DNA of 64,000 nucleotides from Gemmatimonadota bacterium (GCA_022825135.1 JAJDYN010000011.1:1-64000), one strand, 5' to 3'; positions 27,583 to 39,306 are shown, numbered from the stretch's first letter. Notes: a model not told the origin generated them from the letters alone. Program-made: numbers and translations.

Positions 27583-27616
27583 ACCCACGAGGTGGGTGAT
27601 TCTCACCTATCAGGTG
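27583..27616. promoter_or_regulatory. Two adjacent inverted repeats upstream of hicAB
   Basis: ACCCAC-GAG-GTGGGT (27583-27597) and CACC-TATCA-GGTG (27604-27616) lie in the gap between the epimerase and hicA. The shared CACC/GGTG half-sites suggest paired binding sites for HicB; alternatively the first is the terminator stem of the epimerase gene. Confidence 0.5.
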
Positions 27617-27651
27617 GTTGATCTGCACCAAATCTCGTTGGTTCTCCCCCC

Positions 27652-27680
27652 TTGACCTCGCGGTGGCGTGTGCATATATG
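27652..27680 (+). promoter_or_regulatory. Sigma-70-type promoter for hicA, probably giving a leaderless message
   Basis: TTGACC (27652-27657) and TATATG (27675-27680) are separated by exactly 17 bases. Transcription would begin about seven bases further on, at or next to the GTG codon at 27687. Confidence 0.6.
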
Positions 27681-27686
27681 TGCACC

Positions 27687-27881
27687 GTGAAGACACGGAC
27701 CAGCAAGATTAAGCGGCGGCTGGAGAAGGACGGGTGGTACCTCGCCCGTCATGGTTCCAGCCACGACATATACAAGCACCACGATATCCTGGGGATCATT
27801 ACGCTGCCCCGACACAGGACCGTATCCGCTGGCGTGGCCCGGTCCATTGCCAGGAAAGCGCAGTGGCCAGATGACGAATAG
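27687..27881 (+). CDS. hicA: HicA-type mRNA interferase toxin
   Basis: About 64 aa. KIKRRLEKDGWYLARHGSSHDIYKHHD is the dsRBD-like HicA fold, with the catalytic His in GSSHDIYKH, and IITLPRHRTVSAGVARSIARKA completes it. HicA cleaves mRNA and tmRNA and is neutralised by HicB. No ribosome site precedes the GTG at 27687; an ATG at 27678 falls within the -10 box, so the GTG is more likely. It lies 10 bases upstream of the antitoxin gene, the common toxin-first order. Confidence 0.87.
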   Translation: MKTRTSKIKRRLEKDGWYLARHGSSHDIYKHHDILGIITLPRHRTVSAGVARSIARKAQWPDDE

Positions 27882-27891
27882 GGAGAAGATC

Positions 27892-28278
27892 ATGCTCCGA
27901 TATCCAGCCCTGATCGATGGCGAAAACGGCGCCTACGGCGTCAGCTTCCCGGATCTTCCGGGCGTCGTGGCGATGGGAGGGACGATGGATCAGGCTTTGG
28001 TGAACGCCGAGGACGCACTCCGCGACTACGCCATCGAGACGGAGAAGGACGGTGAGGCGCGAATCTCGCCCAGCGCCATCGAAGACGTGGTGCCCCCGAC
28101 GGGGAGCACGCTCGTATCCGTTCCGCTGATCCATCTGTCCGGTCGCAGCATCCGCGCCAACATGATGCTTGACGAGGGAGTCATCGCCTTCATTGACGGC
28201 GAGGCGAAGCGGAGGGGGATGACGCGCACGGCATACGTGGAGTGGATGGCGCGGCGCATCGCCCAGGCGGGAGGGTGA
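27892..28278 (+). CDS. hicB: HicB-type antitoxin with C-terminal DNA-binding region
   Basis: About 128 aa. The N-terminal partial RNase-H fold reads YPALIDGENGAYGVSFPDLPGVVAMGGTMDQALVNAEDALRDYA. The C-terminus (IRANMMLDEGVIAFIDGEAKRRGMTRTAYVEWMARR) looks like a ribbon-helix-helix domain, expected to bind the palindromes upstream. The ATG at 27892 has GGGAG at a good distance; an ATG at 27871 overlapping the hicA end is the alternative. It ends two bases from the convergent propeller gene. Confidence 0.87.
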   Translation: MLRYPALIDGENGAYGVSFPDLPGVVAMGGTMDQALVNAEDALRDYAIETEKDGEARISPSAIEDVVPPTGSTLVSVPLIHLSGRSIRANMMLDEGVIAFIDGEAKRRGMTRTAYVEWMARRIAQAGG

Positions 28279-28279
28279 C

Positions 28280-29434
28280 CTACCTGTTTGAGTCGAAACC
28301 CAGCCGCCAGACTACCAACTGGGGGTAGGCTCGTTCGTTCTCCACCGTCTCGATGACCAGGCCATCGCCGACAAAGGCCTCGAGCAGTGCATCTTGACGG
28401 CGGGTTGCGATTAGCGAGCCGGTGTTGAGATCGATCAAGTCGATGCGACTCTCGAAGATCAGACGGAAGTCATCGTCGATCGGCCCATAAGCTACTCGGC
28501 CATTGGGCATACGCCACAGTTCCATGTGATCCTGCCAGTCGTCTTTGCGAGCGGAGCTGACCACCCAGAGTCGCTGCTGGTCGTCGACCTGCATCGCGTA
28601 TATTCGCTGTCGCGGAGGGTTGTCGGGAGACCAGGGCTCGCGTGATGGTTCCCTTTCGTTCAGCCCGGGTCCTCTGAGCCCGAGGATCCTGCGGCCGCTC
28701 TCGCTCCATATCTGAATCAGGTAATAGTCGGGATGAGCGCTGTAGACTCGCTCCTGCCGATCGACCGCCAATACCCGAGGCGCGTTGCCCGTTGCGTCCA
28801 GACCTACCATCCGGTCGAAGGAATGGAGAACACCCGATACATCGACGATATGGAGAGGAATGCCGACCAACCCCGCTCTCGGCGTGCCCATGTTCAGCAG
28901 ATACCTCCCGTCTTCCCCGAGCGGGACCGCGAGATGGGCAGACCCCGGGTAGACGGACCTGTCCGAGTGATAGGAGAAGTCGGCGTTCACAACGGTCTCT
29001 CTGCCGATATCGAGGTCGAAGACATGCACCCGGCCCTCGCCGTCGGTGCGCACCGGGGCCGGCCGATGGAACTCCATGGGCCCGTCCCCCATGCGGCCGA
29101 TCTGCCTCAGGAATCTTCCTTCCGCATCCCAGACCTTCACCACGCCTTCCTGCTGCTGGCCGACCCAGTAGTTGCCGGAATCATCCACCGTCGCGTACCG
29201 CGACCAGTTGATGTATCCCTGCCCCGCCGTGTCCGTCGTGTCGCCCAGAGCCACGACGTGTTCTACGGTGATGCAGTTCGAGCACAGGGTCGCACTCTCG
29301 AGGATGTCGACGGTGGCGGTGCTGTCCTGCAGCGTGGTGAGATCCCTCGGGGAATCGGGGGATCCGCAGCCGGCAAGCCATCCGACCAAGGCTACCGTCA
29401 GCGGCAGAGATGCCGTGGTGGACTTTCCAGACAT
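28280..29434 (-). CDS. 6-bladed beta-propeller lipoprotein
   Basis: About 384 aa. The start MSGKSTTASLPLTVALVGWLAGCGS has a lipobox (LAGC) and GGAGGT eight bases upstream. Propeller motifs include YATVDDSGNYWVGQQ, FLRQIGRMGDGPMEFHRP and VLAVDRQERVYSAHPDYYLIQIW. It is the third paralogue of this lipoprotein group in the window. It is convergent with hicB with a two-base gap. Confidence 0.75.
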   Translation of the reverse strand: MSGKSTTASLPLTVALVGWLAGCGSPDSPRDLTTLQDSTATVDILESATLCSNCITVEHVVALGDTTDTAGQGYINWSRYATVDDSGNYWVGQQQEGVVKVWDAEGRFLRQIGRMGDGPMEFHRPAPVRTDGEGRVHVFDLDIGRETVVNADFSYHSDRSVYPGSAHLAVPLGEDGRYLLNMGTPRAGLVGIPLHIVDVSGVLHSFDRMVGLDATGNAPRVLAVDRQERVYSAHPDYYLIQIWSESGRRILGLRGPGLNEREPSREPWSPDNPPRQRIYAMQVDDQQRLWVVSSARKDDWQDHMELWRMPNGRVAYGPIDDDFRLIFESRIDLIDLNTGSLIATRRQDALLEAFVGDGLVIETVENERAYPQLVVWRLGFDSNR

Positions 29435-29543
29435 TTGATCCACCTCCGTGGCGGGCCGCCGGAACGAGCAGGCGGCGAACTCCTTCCCTTCCGACTTCGT
29501 TCTACCCCTGCGTAGCGAAGAATGCTCTGGGCCACGCCCGAGG

Positions 29544-31043
29544 TCAGAGCGTCTCCTGCCAGGCCACCAGGCCCTGAACTACACCGTCGCCGATCCACTG
29601 CTCGAATCTCCGGCGCGCATCCGTCAGGGCTTCGCGGTAGCTGATCTGGAACGGTCGATCCGCGACGGGCTGTACTTTCGTGACGATCGTTCCGTCGCCG
29701 TCGCCCGTCCTCTCCCGCGTCGCCAGACAAGCGGAGCCAACCAGGAGACCACGGAAGTCATGCCCCGTCCCGTGAATCGAGACGAACAACTCGTGACGGC
29801 TATCGGTCTGCAGGTTCAAGACGGCCCACGCGTGGAACACGTTGGTGTTCGCGAAGTACTGCATCGCCTTTGCGGTCTCCACCACCTGATACCGGTAGTA
29901 GGACCTGCGGCCGGGGTCATCCGGGCTGGACGTCACCCAAAAATCCGACTGAGCACCCAGGGCAGGAGCAAGTGTCGTTTTCAATTCAGCCTCCGCCCTT
30001 TGCAGGTGCCGTTCGGCTGCTTGGCCCAATGCGACTCCCATGTCTTTCGCCTTGTCCCACTCGCTCGCCAATCTCTGACGACGTACTTGAAGCGTGTCCG
30101 CCACCGATTGCACGACGGCCTTGAGCTGCTTCTTGCCGGCGATGATGGTCCGCGCCATGCTAACCGCCCCGTAGATTGCCCTTCTCTGAATGTCCGCAAA
30201 AAGGCGGACCAGCGGTTCCAGGTCTCCATCATCCGCCGCCTCCAGACCATCGAGGTAGTCGCCTCGCAAGGCGTCGGTGACGACCAGGGTCAGTAGTCCC
30301 TCCCGGATCATCACCAGTGTCGCCAGGGCTCTGGCCACGCGCCCGTTGCCGTCCTGAAAGGGATGGATCTGCGCGAACCGGTGGTGGAGCCAGGCGGCCT
30401 CCACTTCCGGCGGCACCTTCTCACGCGCATGGCTCGCATGCATCGCGATGAGCCGGTCCATTTCAGAAGCCACCTGCTCGGGCGGACAATACTCATGAAG
30501 CAGCCCGTCGGGGCGCAGAGGATTGTTCGGGCGCTTCTTGTACTCTCCCTTCGCCAGCGGCATCTCGACGCGTCGGCCTAAGGTGTTTCGAGCCGAAGCG
30601 GTGTCCTGATGGGCGAGCAACACCGCGTGCAGCTCCTTGACGAAGCTGGTGGACAGCTCGCGATCCCTCTTGATGAAGTCAAAGAGCCCGTCCAGAGCCA
30701 TCGCGTGATCGCGCAGGATGTCGCTTACCAGAGCCGGATCGCGGTCCGTGGCCGACGCGGCGATCAAGTTCTCTTGCAGCCCCCGCTCGACGAGAATCTC
30801 CGTCGTGCCCCGGTCCAGCGTGTAGATGCGCTCGATCAACCCGGTTTCGATCGCCCACTCCCGTTGCAGCCGCCGATTGAAGTCCTGGACCCCTTCATGG
30901 GATGCAAGCTCGTCGCGGTTCTCGTTCCAATACTCGACGAGGTACGCCAAGTCGGTATCCACGAGGTTCCGCCAGTTGTCCGGCAGGTCCTCGATGGGAC
31001 GCCAGTGGTGGCCAACAGGGTTCGTGGCAGTCTTGTCAGTCAT
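29544..31043 (-). CDS. Fic-family protein (putative AMPylase or related NMP transferase)
   Basis: 499 aa. The catalytic motif HPFQDGNGRVAR (residues 227-238) is complete, with the catalytic His, the Mg-binding Asp and the anion-hole residues. An N-terminal Fic_N-like region precedes it. T67-GLI-E71 is close to the class-II inhibitory (S/T)-x-x-x-E-(G/N) helix but has Arg rather than Gly/Asn after the Glu. A roughly 250-residue C-terminal half is mostly helical and may bind target or DNA. Fic proteins transfer AMP or other NMPs to target proteins. Its ATG overlaps the stop of the upstream DinB-like gene. Confidence 0.85.
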   Translation of the reverse strand: MTDKTATNPVGHHWRPIEDLPDNWRNLVDTDLAYLVEYWNENRDELASHEGVQDFNRRLQREWAIETGLIERIYTLDRGTTEILVERGLQENLIAASATDRDPALVSDILRDHAMALDGLFDFIKRDRELSTSFVKELHAVLLAHQDTASARNTLGRRVEMPLAKGEYKKRPNNPLRPDGLLHEYCPPEQVASEMDRLIAMHASHAREKVPPEVEAAWLHHRFAQIHPFQDGNGRVARALATLVMIREGLLTLVVTDALRGDYLDGLEAADDGDLEPLVRLFADIQRRAIYGAVSMARTIIAGKKQLKAVVQSVADTLQVRRQRLASEWDKAKDMGVALGQAAERHLQRAEAELKTTLAPALGAQSDFWVTSSPDDPGRRSYYRYQVVETAKAMQYFANTNVFHAWAVLNLQTDSRHELFVSIHGTGHDFRGLLVGSACLATRERTGDGDGTIVTKVQPVADRPFQISYREALTDARRRFEQWIGDGVVQGLVAWQETL

Positions 31044-31600
31044 GATTCACCCTTCGTCACATTCTCCGCGTACGTCAAGGACTTCTCCAGCATCGGATTG
31101 GCGTTGTAGGCCTCGGACTGCCCGGGCGGGATGCTCAGGTACTTCCAGTCGTCGCCGCAGAAGGACTTGGCCAGGTAGACGATCTGGCCCACGTGGTAGG
31201 CGGCGTGGGCCAGGGAGCGGAGCAGAGCCTCATCAACACGATGAGGGACGCTGCGGATGGTCACCCCGGAGGTCAGGTCGTCGTCGGTCAACTCCGCGAG
31301 CGCGTCGAAGAGCACGCCCCATCCCCGGTCCCACTTCGCGGCGACCTCGGTCGGCGAGACGTCGCGCGCTTCGAACTCCGACTCGCGGTTGCGGCAGGGC
31401 TTCTCCCCGTCCGTGGTCAGGAAGTCGGTGAAGCGCGACTCCAGGTTGCCGGCGACGTGCCAGACGATGGTCGCGATCGAGATGGCGTGCTCGGAACCGG
31501 CGACGAGTTGCTCGGCGTCCAGTTGGCCGAACGCGCGCTCCCCGAGGATCCTGTAGCGCTGGTATTCCGCTTCGATGAGAGCGACGACGGTGCGGTTCAT
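31040..31600 (-). CDS. DinB-superfamily protein (DUF1572-like)
   Basis: 186 aa. A four-helix bundle with metal-ligand histidines: H in IATIVWHVAGNLESRFTDFL (first ligand), and a HAAYHVGQIVYLAK motif carrying the other two. MNRTVVALIEAEYQRYRILGERAFGQL is the usual first helix. DinB-type proteins include thiol transferases and metal-dependent hydrolases; the role here is unknown. It overlaps the Fic gene by 4 bases (ATGA), implying one operon and perhaps a functional pair. Confidence 0.75.
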   Translation of the reverse strand: MNRTVVALIEAEYQRYRILGERAFGQLDAEQLVAGSEHAISIATIVWHVAGNLESRFTDFLTTDGEKPCRNRESEFEARDVSPTEVAAKWDRGWGVLFDALAELTDDDLTSGVTIRSVPHRVDEALLRSLAHAAYHVGQIVYLAKSFCGDDWKYLSIPPGQSEAYNANPMLEKSLTYAENVTKGES

Positions 31601-31710
31601 CTTGTTGCCTCATATTGTATTATTATGACCAAGGTGGCGTCATTTATGTATATATCCAATATCTTTACACAGATATATAACAATATATACAATACACAAT
31701 ATAATACAGG
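31601..31710. other. AT-rich island in a GC-rich region
   Basis: Starting just upstream of the DinB-like gene, about 100 bp are dominated by A/T, with runs of TATATA, ATATCC and ACAATATA. The transition ends sharply at GGATCCCGGG near 31702. It would supply strong promoter-like -10 boxes for the DinB-Fic operon but is far longer than a promoter needs. No gene is visible in it. Confidence 0.8.
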
Positions 31711-31719
31711 ATCCCGGGA

Positions 31720-31950
31720 CTACCAACCCTTCGGGGTAATGCCGCCCGCCACGGATCCGATCTCCGCCGCCGGAAGCACCGAGATCCGGTCGTCGAGCGC
31801 GTATCTCTCATCGCCCGGGTGCTGTGCGCCCGGGAAGCCGCCACGGCCCCAGAGAGAGCGCCAGGCATCCGTTCCCGTTTCATCCAGGCCGAAACCGCCC
31901 AGGTCCGCGAATATTCCTTGAGAATCCGCAGTGCAAGTGAGGGTTTTCAA
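31720..31950 (-). CDS. Short unassigned ORF, possible fragment
   Basis: A 76-codon ORF follows the serpin gene on the same strand. Its residues (DLGGFGLDETGTDAWRSLWG, then DDRISVLPAAEIGSVAGG) do not resemble a known domain to me. It lacks a ribosome site and overlaps an 11-bp-stem hairpin at its 5' end. It may be the C-terminal fragment of a lost gene or non-coding. The rest of the 31601-31972 gap holds only the AT-rich island and the hairpin. Confidence 0.2.
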   Translation of the reverse strand: MKTLTCTADSQGIFADLGGFGLDETGTDAWRSLWGRGGFPGAQHPGDERYALDDRISVLPAAEIGSVAGGITPKGW

Positions 31951-31957
31951 GGAATAT
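31911..31957. repeat. 11-bp perfect inverted repeat with 25-nt loop
   Basis: ATATTCCTTGA (31911-31921) is mirrored by TCAAGGAATAT (31947-31957). It lies 16 bases beyond the stop of the serpin gene, so it could end that transcript, though no T-tract follows on either strand. Confidence 0.65.
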
Positions 31958-31972
31958 GTGGAACGGAGTCGC

Positions 31973-33277
31973 CTATCCCGCCCCCGGCGGCCTCCGCAGC
32001 ACGCCGGCGAAAAGGATCGCGCCCGACTCGCGCTCCCGGATCAGGTAGGCGAAGGGCCGGTCGGCGATCACCGACGGAGGAAGACTCGTGACCCCGATCC
32101 CCACCGAGGTGGAGCCGGCCGCCTCCGCGCCCTCCTCGGACACCTCGACGAAGGTCTTCTGCTTCAGTTCGGAGATGTAGAGCGGAGGAGGAGTCGCGGA
32201 GATGCCCGTGAAGTCGGCCACGTTTGGCACGAAGGCGTCCGTCATGCCGAGCGACTGGAGCGTCTCCTTCAGGCTCTTGTCGTATTCGACGCGGAATCTG
32301 GGGAGCATCACCCGCACCCTTCTCGTGGTCAACTTGTCGAGGATGCTCTCCCAGCGCGTCTCATCCATCGACCCGATCTCGTCGTCGATGTTGCTCCCGT
32401 CTGCGGGGACCAGGACCGTCATCGCGAAAGCCCCCTGGCCGAATGGCAGGTCCACGATCTGCAGGCTGCCGTCCCGGCCGTGGGGGAATTCGCGGGTCTG
32501 GTCCATCATCGGGATCGATTCGGACTCGCCTTCAGCGATATGGAAAGGAGCATCGTTCGTCCTCTCGGGATCGAACGCGTGCTGCCATGGACCCTTGAAG
32601 TAGACCGCGTTGATGAGGAAGAGCACCGTGCGGCTGTCGATGGGGGGCTCGATGATGCTCTCGATGCGTCCGTTGGTCTTCTCCGAGACCCATTGGTTCA
32701 TGGTGTCGGCCGCCGAGGCGTTGGAGAAGTCGAGCCCGGCGACCGTGGCATCGAAGAACGCGCGCACCGTGTTCAGGAAGGCCGGCTCGACCTCGAATCC
32801 GTCTCGATACCACGCGGAGTTGGCGATCTGCGTGTTCACGGTTGAGTCCGCCGCCGGCAGGCTCGTCATCAGGCCGCGATAGCCGTTGTTGATGGTGTCC
32901 GGCGCGACATCCGCGAATCCGAGCGTGGCCTGCATCTGATCGTACGTGGCGCCGCGGGCTCCGTTGAGCGCCATCCCGAGGGCCATGGAGGCGCTGAGCG
33001 GCGAGACGAGGACGTTCTCTTCCACGTCGGCGGCCATCGCGGCGGCGAGCAGATCCCAGGCGAAGACGTTGCTCTTCTCCACGACTGCGGCCTCCGCCGA
33101 GGCCGAGCGCGGCGGGACGATGATCGAGTCGCCCGGGCCGGGGTCCGGGGGCTCGGGGATCGCGGGCTCGGCGGGACCGGGGTCGAGCGGGTCATCCGAG
33201 CAGGCAGGTGCCAGGATGACCGTCAGCCCGATCGCAAGGGCCAGCGCGGTGCGCGCCATCGACGGAACGCGGGTCAT
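31973..33277 (-). CDS. Serpin-family protease inhibitor, lipoprotein
   Basis: About 434 aa. A lipobox (LAPAC) and Pro/Gly-rich linker precede a full serpin fold: NVLVSPLSASMALGMALNGARGATYDQM, IANSAWYRDGFEVEPAFLN, VNQW-like MNQWVSEKTNGRI, LINAVYFKGPW, and the C-terminal FAYLIRERESGAILFAGVL. The hinge before the reactive loop reads EEGAEAAGSTSV, the small-residue pattern of inhibitory serpins, and the loop ends near TSLPPS. Probable role: surface defence against host, predator or self serine or cysteine proteases. Start uncertain (33277 or 33295). No gene is visible in the roughly 300 bp to the S9 peptidase. Confidence 0.88.
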   Translation of the reverse strand: MTRVPSMARTALALAIGLTVILAPACSDDPLDPGPAEPAIPEPPDPGPGDSIIVPPRSASAEAAVVEKSNVFAWDLLAAAMAADVEENVLVSPLSASMALGMALNGARGATYDQMQATLGFADVAPDTINNGYRGLMTSLPAADSTVNTQIANSAWYRDGFEVEPAFLNTVRAFFDATVAGLDFSNASAADTMNQWVSEKTNGRIESIIEPPIDSRTVLFLINAVYFKGPWQHAFDPERTNDAPFHIAEGESESIPMMDQTREFPHGRDGSLQIVDLPFGQGAFAMTVLVPADGSNIDDEIGSMDETRWESILDKLTTRRVRVMLPRFRVEYDKSLKETLQSLGMTDAFVPNVADFTGISATPPPLYISELKQKTFVEVSEEGAEAAGSTSVGIGVTSLPPSVIADRPFAYLIRERESGAILFAGVLRRPPGAG

Positions 33278-33575
33278 GAAGGTAGTCGACTCCATCCAGA
33301 GGTGTTGCTGTCACTGTCCGCGAGAACGAATGGGCTGGCGAGAATGTGACGCCTGATCTGCGATCCGGTCCAGTCACGCAGCCAGCCAGCCGTGTTTCTC
33401 CCCGCGCAACCCGGCCGAGCGCCAGAAGGAGAAGCAGCGGCTTGTTGGCTGCCCGCTTCCCTCGCGTATGGGCGAGGTGGGCGGCGGGGCGTTAAGCTCG
33501 ACTACCTCCAGGCCGGTCCCGCGGCGCGTTCTGCGGCTGGCGGGAGGAGCGACTCCATGAGCATGAGGAACTCCG

Positions 33576-35963
33576 ATGAACACCATCGTCCGCCTTGCGT
33601 TCGTGGCCGCAATGGTCTTCCCGACCGCGGCCACTGCGATTCCCCAGCAGTCTCCGGCTGACGATCCCCCCGGAGCCCTTCCCTACGACCTCGCCTTCGG
33701 GATGGCGGCCTTCCTCTGGGACACGCAGTTCGCGGTCTCGGCGGACGGGCGTTTCGTAGCCTACGAAGTGCGGGTGCCGCCCGCCGACACCACGGCCAAC
33801 CTGGACGAGCGCTACCAGCCCGACGGGACGCCGAGTTCGATGGTGGGGGCGACGATCCGCTACACGGAGATGGCCACGAGACGCACGGTCGAGGTATGTC
33901 CGGGTGGGGCGTGCTGGCGGCCGGTGTGGTCGCCCGACGGCACGGCGATCGCGTTCTTCTCGGACGCCGACGGGCTGCCGCAGCTGTGGGTTCACGATGT
34001 GGCGGCGGGCATCTCGCGCAAGCTGTCCGATGAACCGGTGAAGCCGAAACTGTGGCACGGCGACGAGCCCCGCTGGAGTCCGGACGGCTCTGTGCTGTAC
34101 GTCGGGTTTGCTCCCGAGGGGCCGTTCCGCAACCCGGTGCGCCCGGCCGAGGTGCGGCCTGATAACCCGGCCGGGGTCGTGGTGCTGCGCAGCGGTAGCG
34201 AGGCCGCAGCGGCCCCGGAGGCGGAAGCACCGCCGCCCACCCCGATGACCGACCACTATGCGCGCGAGCACCTCGTAGCGGTGAAGGCCATCGATGCCGC
34301 CAGCGGAGAGACGCGCGTGCTCGTCCCGCAGGACGCGGAGATCCCGGCCGGAACCCTGCGCCTCTCGGCTTCCGGCAGATGGCTGGGCTACCTGTCGACC
34401 TTCAGGCCGGAGAGCGACACGACCCAGTCGACCGTGATGGACGTCGCGGTGGTGCCGGCGGCGGGCGGCGATCCCATTCCGGTCGTGCGCAACGTCCCGC
34501 TCACCCGGAACGACTACTTCGGCGGCAGCTACGTCTGGCACCCGTCGGACGACCGGCTGACGTACCTCGACGAAAAGCGCATGCACCTGCTCGACCTCCG
34601 CTCCGGGTCGCCCGCGGCCCCCATTCCCCTCGCCCCCGAGCTGGGCGACGTGGCCCCGACGGTTTTCGCGTTCACCCGCGACGGCCGGGCCGCCGTGATG
34701 GGCGCGGACGTGGTCGACGACCGGAACTACGGCGACCCGCGCCCCCGTGCGCTCGCGGTGGTGCCCCTCGACGGCGGCACGCCGACGACCTACGCGATCG
34801 ACGACGAGCGCTGGACGTACGACCAGCTCCTGAAGGCCGACGAGCGGACGGCGTGGCAGCCGGACGGCGCCTCGATCTCCGTCCTCCTCACCGAGCGCTC
34901 GACCGGCGACAAGGCGGTCGTCCGCTTCGACGCGGCCACCCCCGACGGCCGGGTGTTGTGGAAGGCCCGGGCGAAACTCGTGAATCTCACCTCCGGCGGC
35001 AGTCACCACTTCATCGTGGGCCAGTACGAGGACATGCATACGCCCGCGAACATCTTCCGCTTCGACGCGGACCTCTCGGCCCGCGAGCGCATCTCCCACA
35101 TCGACCCGCGCCTGGACAACGTCGAGGTCGGCAGTGCGGAGGTCTTCGAGACCACGGTGCCGCTCCACGACGGCACGCTCGCCACCGTAAAGACGGCCGT
35201 GCTGCTCCCCCCCGGGGCCGGACGGGGCGATCGCCTCCCGGCCATCGTGACCATGTATCCGGGCGGCGACGTGACCCGACGCGCCGCCGACTTCGGGGGC
35301 GGCAGCGTCTTCACCGTGCCCAACCTGGTCTTCACCAGTCGGGGCTACGCGGTAGTGCTGTGCGACCTGACCCTCGGTCCCAACGAGCAGGCCGGCAACC
35401 CGATCCGCGACATGGTCGACGTGCTGCTGCCCCAGGTCTACAGGGCGGCCGAACTCGGCTACGTCGACCTGAACCGCCTGGCGATCACCGGTCAGTCGTA
35501 CGGCGGCTACGGCACCGGCTCGATCATCACCCGCACCAACGTCTTCCGCGCCGCTGTGCCCATCTCCGGCATCTTCGACCTGTTCGGCACCTACGGGCGC
35601 ATCGACGTCGACGGCGGCGGGTTCTTCCTGGCCTGGAGCGAGGGCGGGCAGGCGCGCATGGGGACGCACCCGTGGGCGGACGTGCGCCGTTACCTCGACA
35701 ACTCTCCGTACTACAACGCGGACAAGATCTCCACCCCCGTGCTGATCGTGCACGGCACCGCGGACATGGCCTATCACGACGCCGGCAAGCTCTTCAGCGC
35801 GCTCCGGCGGCTGGGCAAGCCGGCGCAGCTCGCGTCATACCTGGATCAGGGCCACGTCATCTCGTCCTGGAGGCGGGCGAGCGCGGTCGACGCGGCACGG
35901 CGCATGGTGGAGTTCTACCGGAGACACCTGGGAGAGCCGACATCGAGCCCCGCCATCCCTTGA
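33576..35963 (+). CDS. Secreted S9-family prolyl-oligopeptidase-like peptidase
   Basis: 795 aa with a signal peptide. An N-terminal beta-propeller ([32 protein letters not shown]) covers roughly residues 40-480. The C-terminal alpha/beta-hydrolase has the Ser nucleophile in [12 protein letters not shown], the Asp in [14 protein letters not shown] and the His in [11 protein letters not shown]. Such enzymes release dipeptides or cleave oligopeptides in the periplasm. TGAGGAA precedes the ATG. Confidence 0.87.
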   Translation: MNTIVRLAFVAAMVFPTAATAIPQQSPADDPPGALPYDLAFGMAAFLWDTQFAVSADGRFVAYEVRVPPADTTANLDERYQPDGTPSSMVGATIRYTEMATRRTVEVCPGGACWRPVWSPDGTAIAFFSDADGLPQLWVHDVAAGISRKLSDEPVKPKLWHGDEPRWSPDGSVLYVGFAPEGPFRNPVRPAEVRPDNPAGVVVLRSGSEAAAAPEAEAPPPTPMTDHYAREHLVAVKAIDAASGETRVLVPQDAEIPAGTLRLSASGRWLGYLSTFRPESDTTQSTVMDVAVVPAAGGDPIPVVRNVPLTRNDYFGGSYVWHPSDDRLTYLDEKRMHLLDLRSGSPAAPIPLAPELGDVAPTVFAFTRDGRAAVMGADVVDDRNYGDPRPRALAVVPLDGGTPTTYAIDDERWTYDQLLKADERTAWQPDGASISVLLTERSTGDKAVVRFDAATPDGRVLWKARAKLVNLTSGGSHHFIVGQYEDMHTPANIFRFDADLSARERISHIDPRLDNVEVGSAEVFETTVPLHDGTLATVKTAVLLPPGAGRGDRLPAIVTMYPGGDVTRRAADFGGGSVFTVPNLVFTSRGYAVVLCDLTLGPNEQAGNPIRDMVDVLLPQVYRAAELGYVDLNRLAITGQSYGGYGTGSIITRTNVFRAAVPISGIFDLFGTYGRIDVDGGGFFLAWSEGGQARMGTHPWADVRRYLDNSPYYNADKISTPVLIVHGTADMAYHDAGKLFSALRRLGKPAQLASYLDQGHVISSWRRASAVDAARRMVEFYRRHLGEPTSSPAIP

Positions 35964-36030
35964 TTCCAACCCGGATCGCATCCTTCTTTCCGAACAGAAC
36001 GACCACCTCCAACTCAACCCGGGACCACTC

Positions 36031-36459
36031 ATGCAGCTCGGCGCCTTCTCCGTCAGCCTCTCGGTCGAGGATCTCGAAGCGTCGAAGTCCTTCTACGAGA
36101 AGCTCGGGTTCAGACAGACCGGCGGCGACGGCACCGGATACCTGATCATGGTCAACGACACCACGATCATCGGTCTCTTCCACGGGATGTTCGAGGGCAA
36201 CATCCTCACCTTCAATCCCGGGCTGGCCCAGGACATGTCGCGCCCGGAGATCTTCACCGACGTGCGCGAGATCCGCGCGTCGCTGGTGGCGGATGGCGTG
36301 GAGATGTCGACCGATACGGATCCGGACGACACCGGACCCGCGCACATCGTGGTAACCGACCCCGACGGCAACCCGGTGCTGATCGACCAGTTCTTCCCGA
36401 AGCCGGGGAGCGAGGGGGATGAGGCGCGTTCCGACGATGATCCCGGGAGGAACCCTTGA
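36031..36459 (+). CDS. VOC-superfamily (glyoxalase/bleomycin-resistance fold) protein
   Basis: 142 aa. Two beta-alpha-beta-beta-beta units: [25 protein letters not shown] at the start and [20 protein letters not shown] at the end. The usual first-strand metal His is replaced by Ser, so a metal-dependent glyoxalase reaction is doubtful; it resembles uncharacterised VOC proteins. It overlaps the next gene by four bases. Confidence 0.8.
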   Translation: MQLGAFSVSLSVEDLEASKSFYEKLGFRQTGGDGTGYLIMVNDTTIIGLFHGMFEGNILTFNPGLAQDMSRPEIFTDVREIRASLVADGVEMSTDTDPDDTGPAHIVVTDPDGNPVLIDQFFPKPGSEGDEARSDDDPGRNP

Positions 36460-36908
36460 GCCGCACCGAAGTCCGGCGCACCATCGCCGCGCCCCCGGAC
36501 GTCGTCTTCGCGGCGGTCGCCGACGTCGAACATTTCGCGCGCGCGGTAGACGATATCGTGCGGGTGGAGTTCGTATCGGAGATCCGGGCCGGCCTGGGCA
36601 CGCGCTTCCGCGAGACGCGGGTGATGCGCGGACGGGAGGCAACGGTCGAGCTCGAGATCACCGAGTTCGCGCCGCCGGAGCGGGTGCGCTTCCTTTCCGA
36701 GGCGGGCGGCGTCCGATGGGACAGCGTCTTCGACGTCGAGCCGGCCGGAGACGGGACCACCCGCCTCGCGCTGGTGATGGAGGCAACCCCCCTTACCTTC
36801 CCGGCCCGACTCATGGTGCCGCTGATGAAGGGCGTGGTGGGCAAGGCCATCGCCAGGGACATGGACGCGGTCAAGGCGTATTGCGAGAGACCGTCGGGAG
36901 GTTCGTAG
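36456..36908 (+). CDS. SRPBCC-family ligand-binding protein
   Basis: 150 aa. The N-terminus [28 protein letters not shown] and the strand [29 protein letters not shown] are typical of the polyketide-cyclase/START-like SRPBCC fold, with the long C-terminal helix present. Substrate unknown. The start is a TTG overlapping the VOC stop (TTGA) with GGGAGG upstream, so the two are coupled. Confidence 0.82.
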   Translation: MSRTEVRRTIAAPPDVVFAAVADVEHFARAVDDIVRVEFVSEIRAGLGTRFRETRVMRGREATVELEITEFAPPERVRFLSEAGGVRWDSVFDVEPAGDGTTRLALVMEATPLTFPARLMVPLMKGVVGKAIARDMDAVKAYCERPSGGS

Positions 36909-37034
36909 CGCACCGGGGTTTGCATCGTTGTTCGAGCGCATCCAGCTTTGGGCGCTTAAGGTTCGGGACCACGATACCCGGACGGATCCCGCGGAGAGCG
37001 GCGGACCCTTCGACCTTCTCAGAGACGCACATCC

Positions 37035-39302
<2,268 letters not shown>

Positions 39303-39306
39303 AGCC

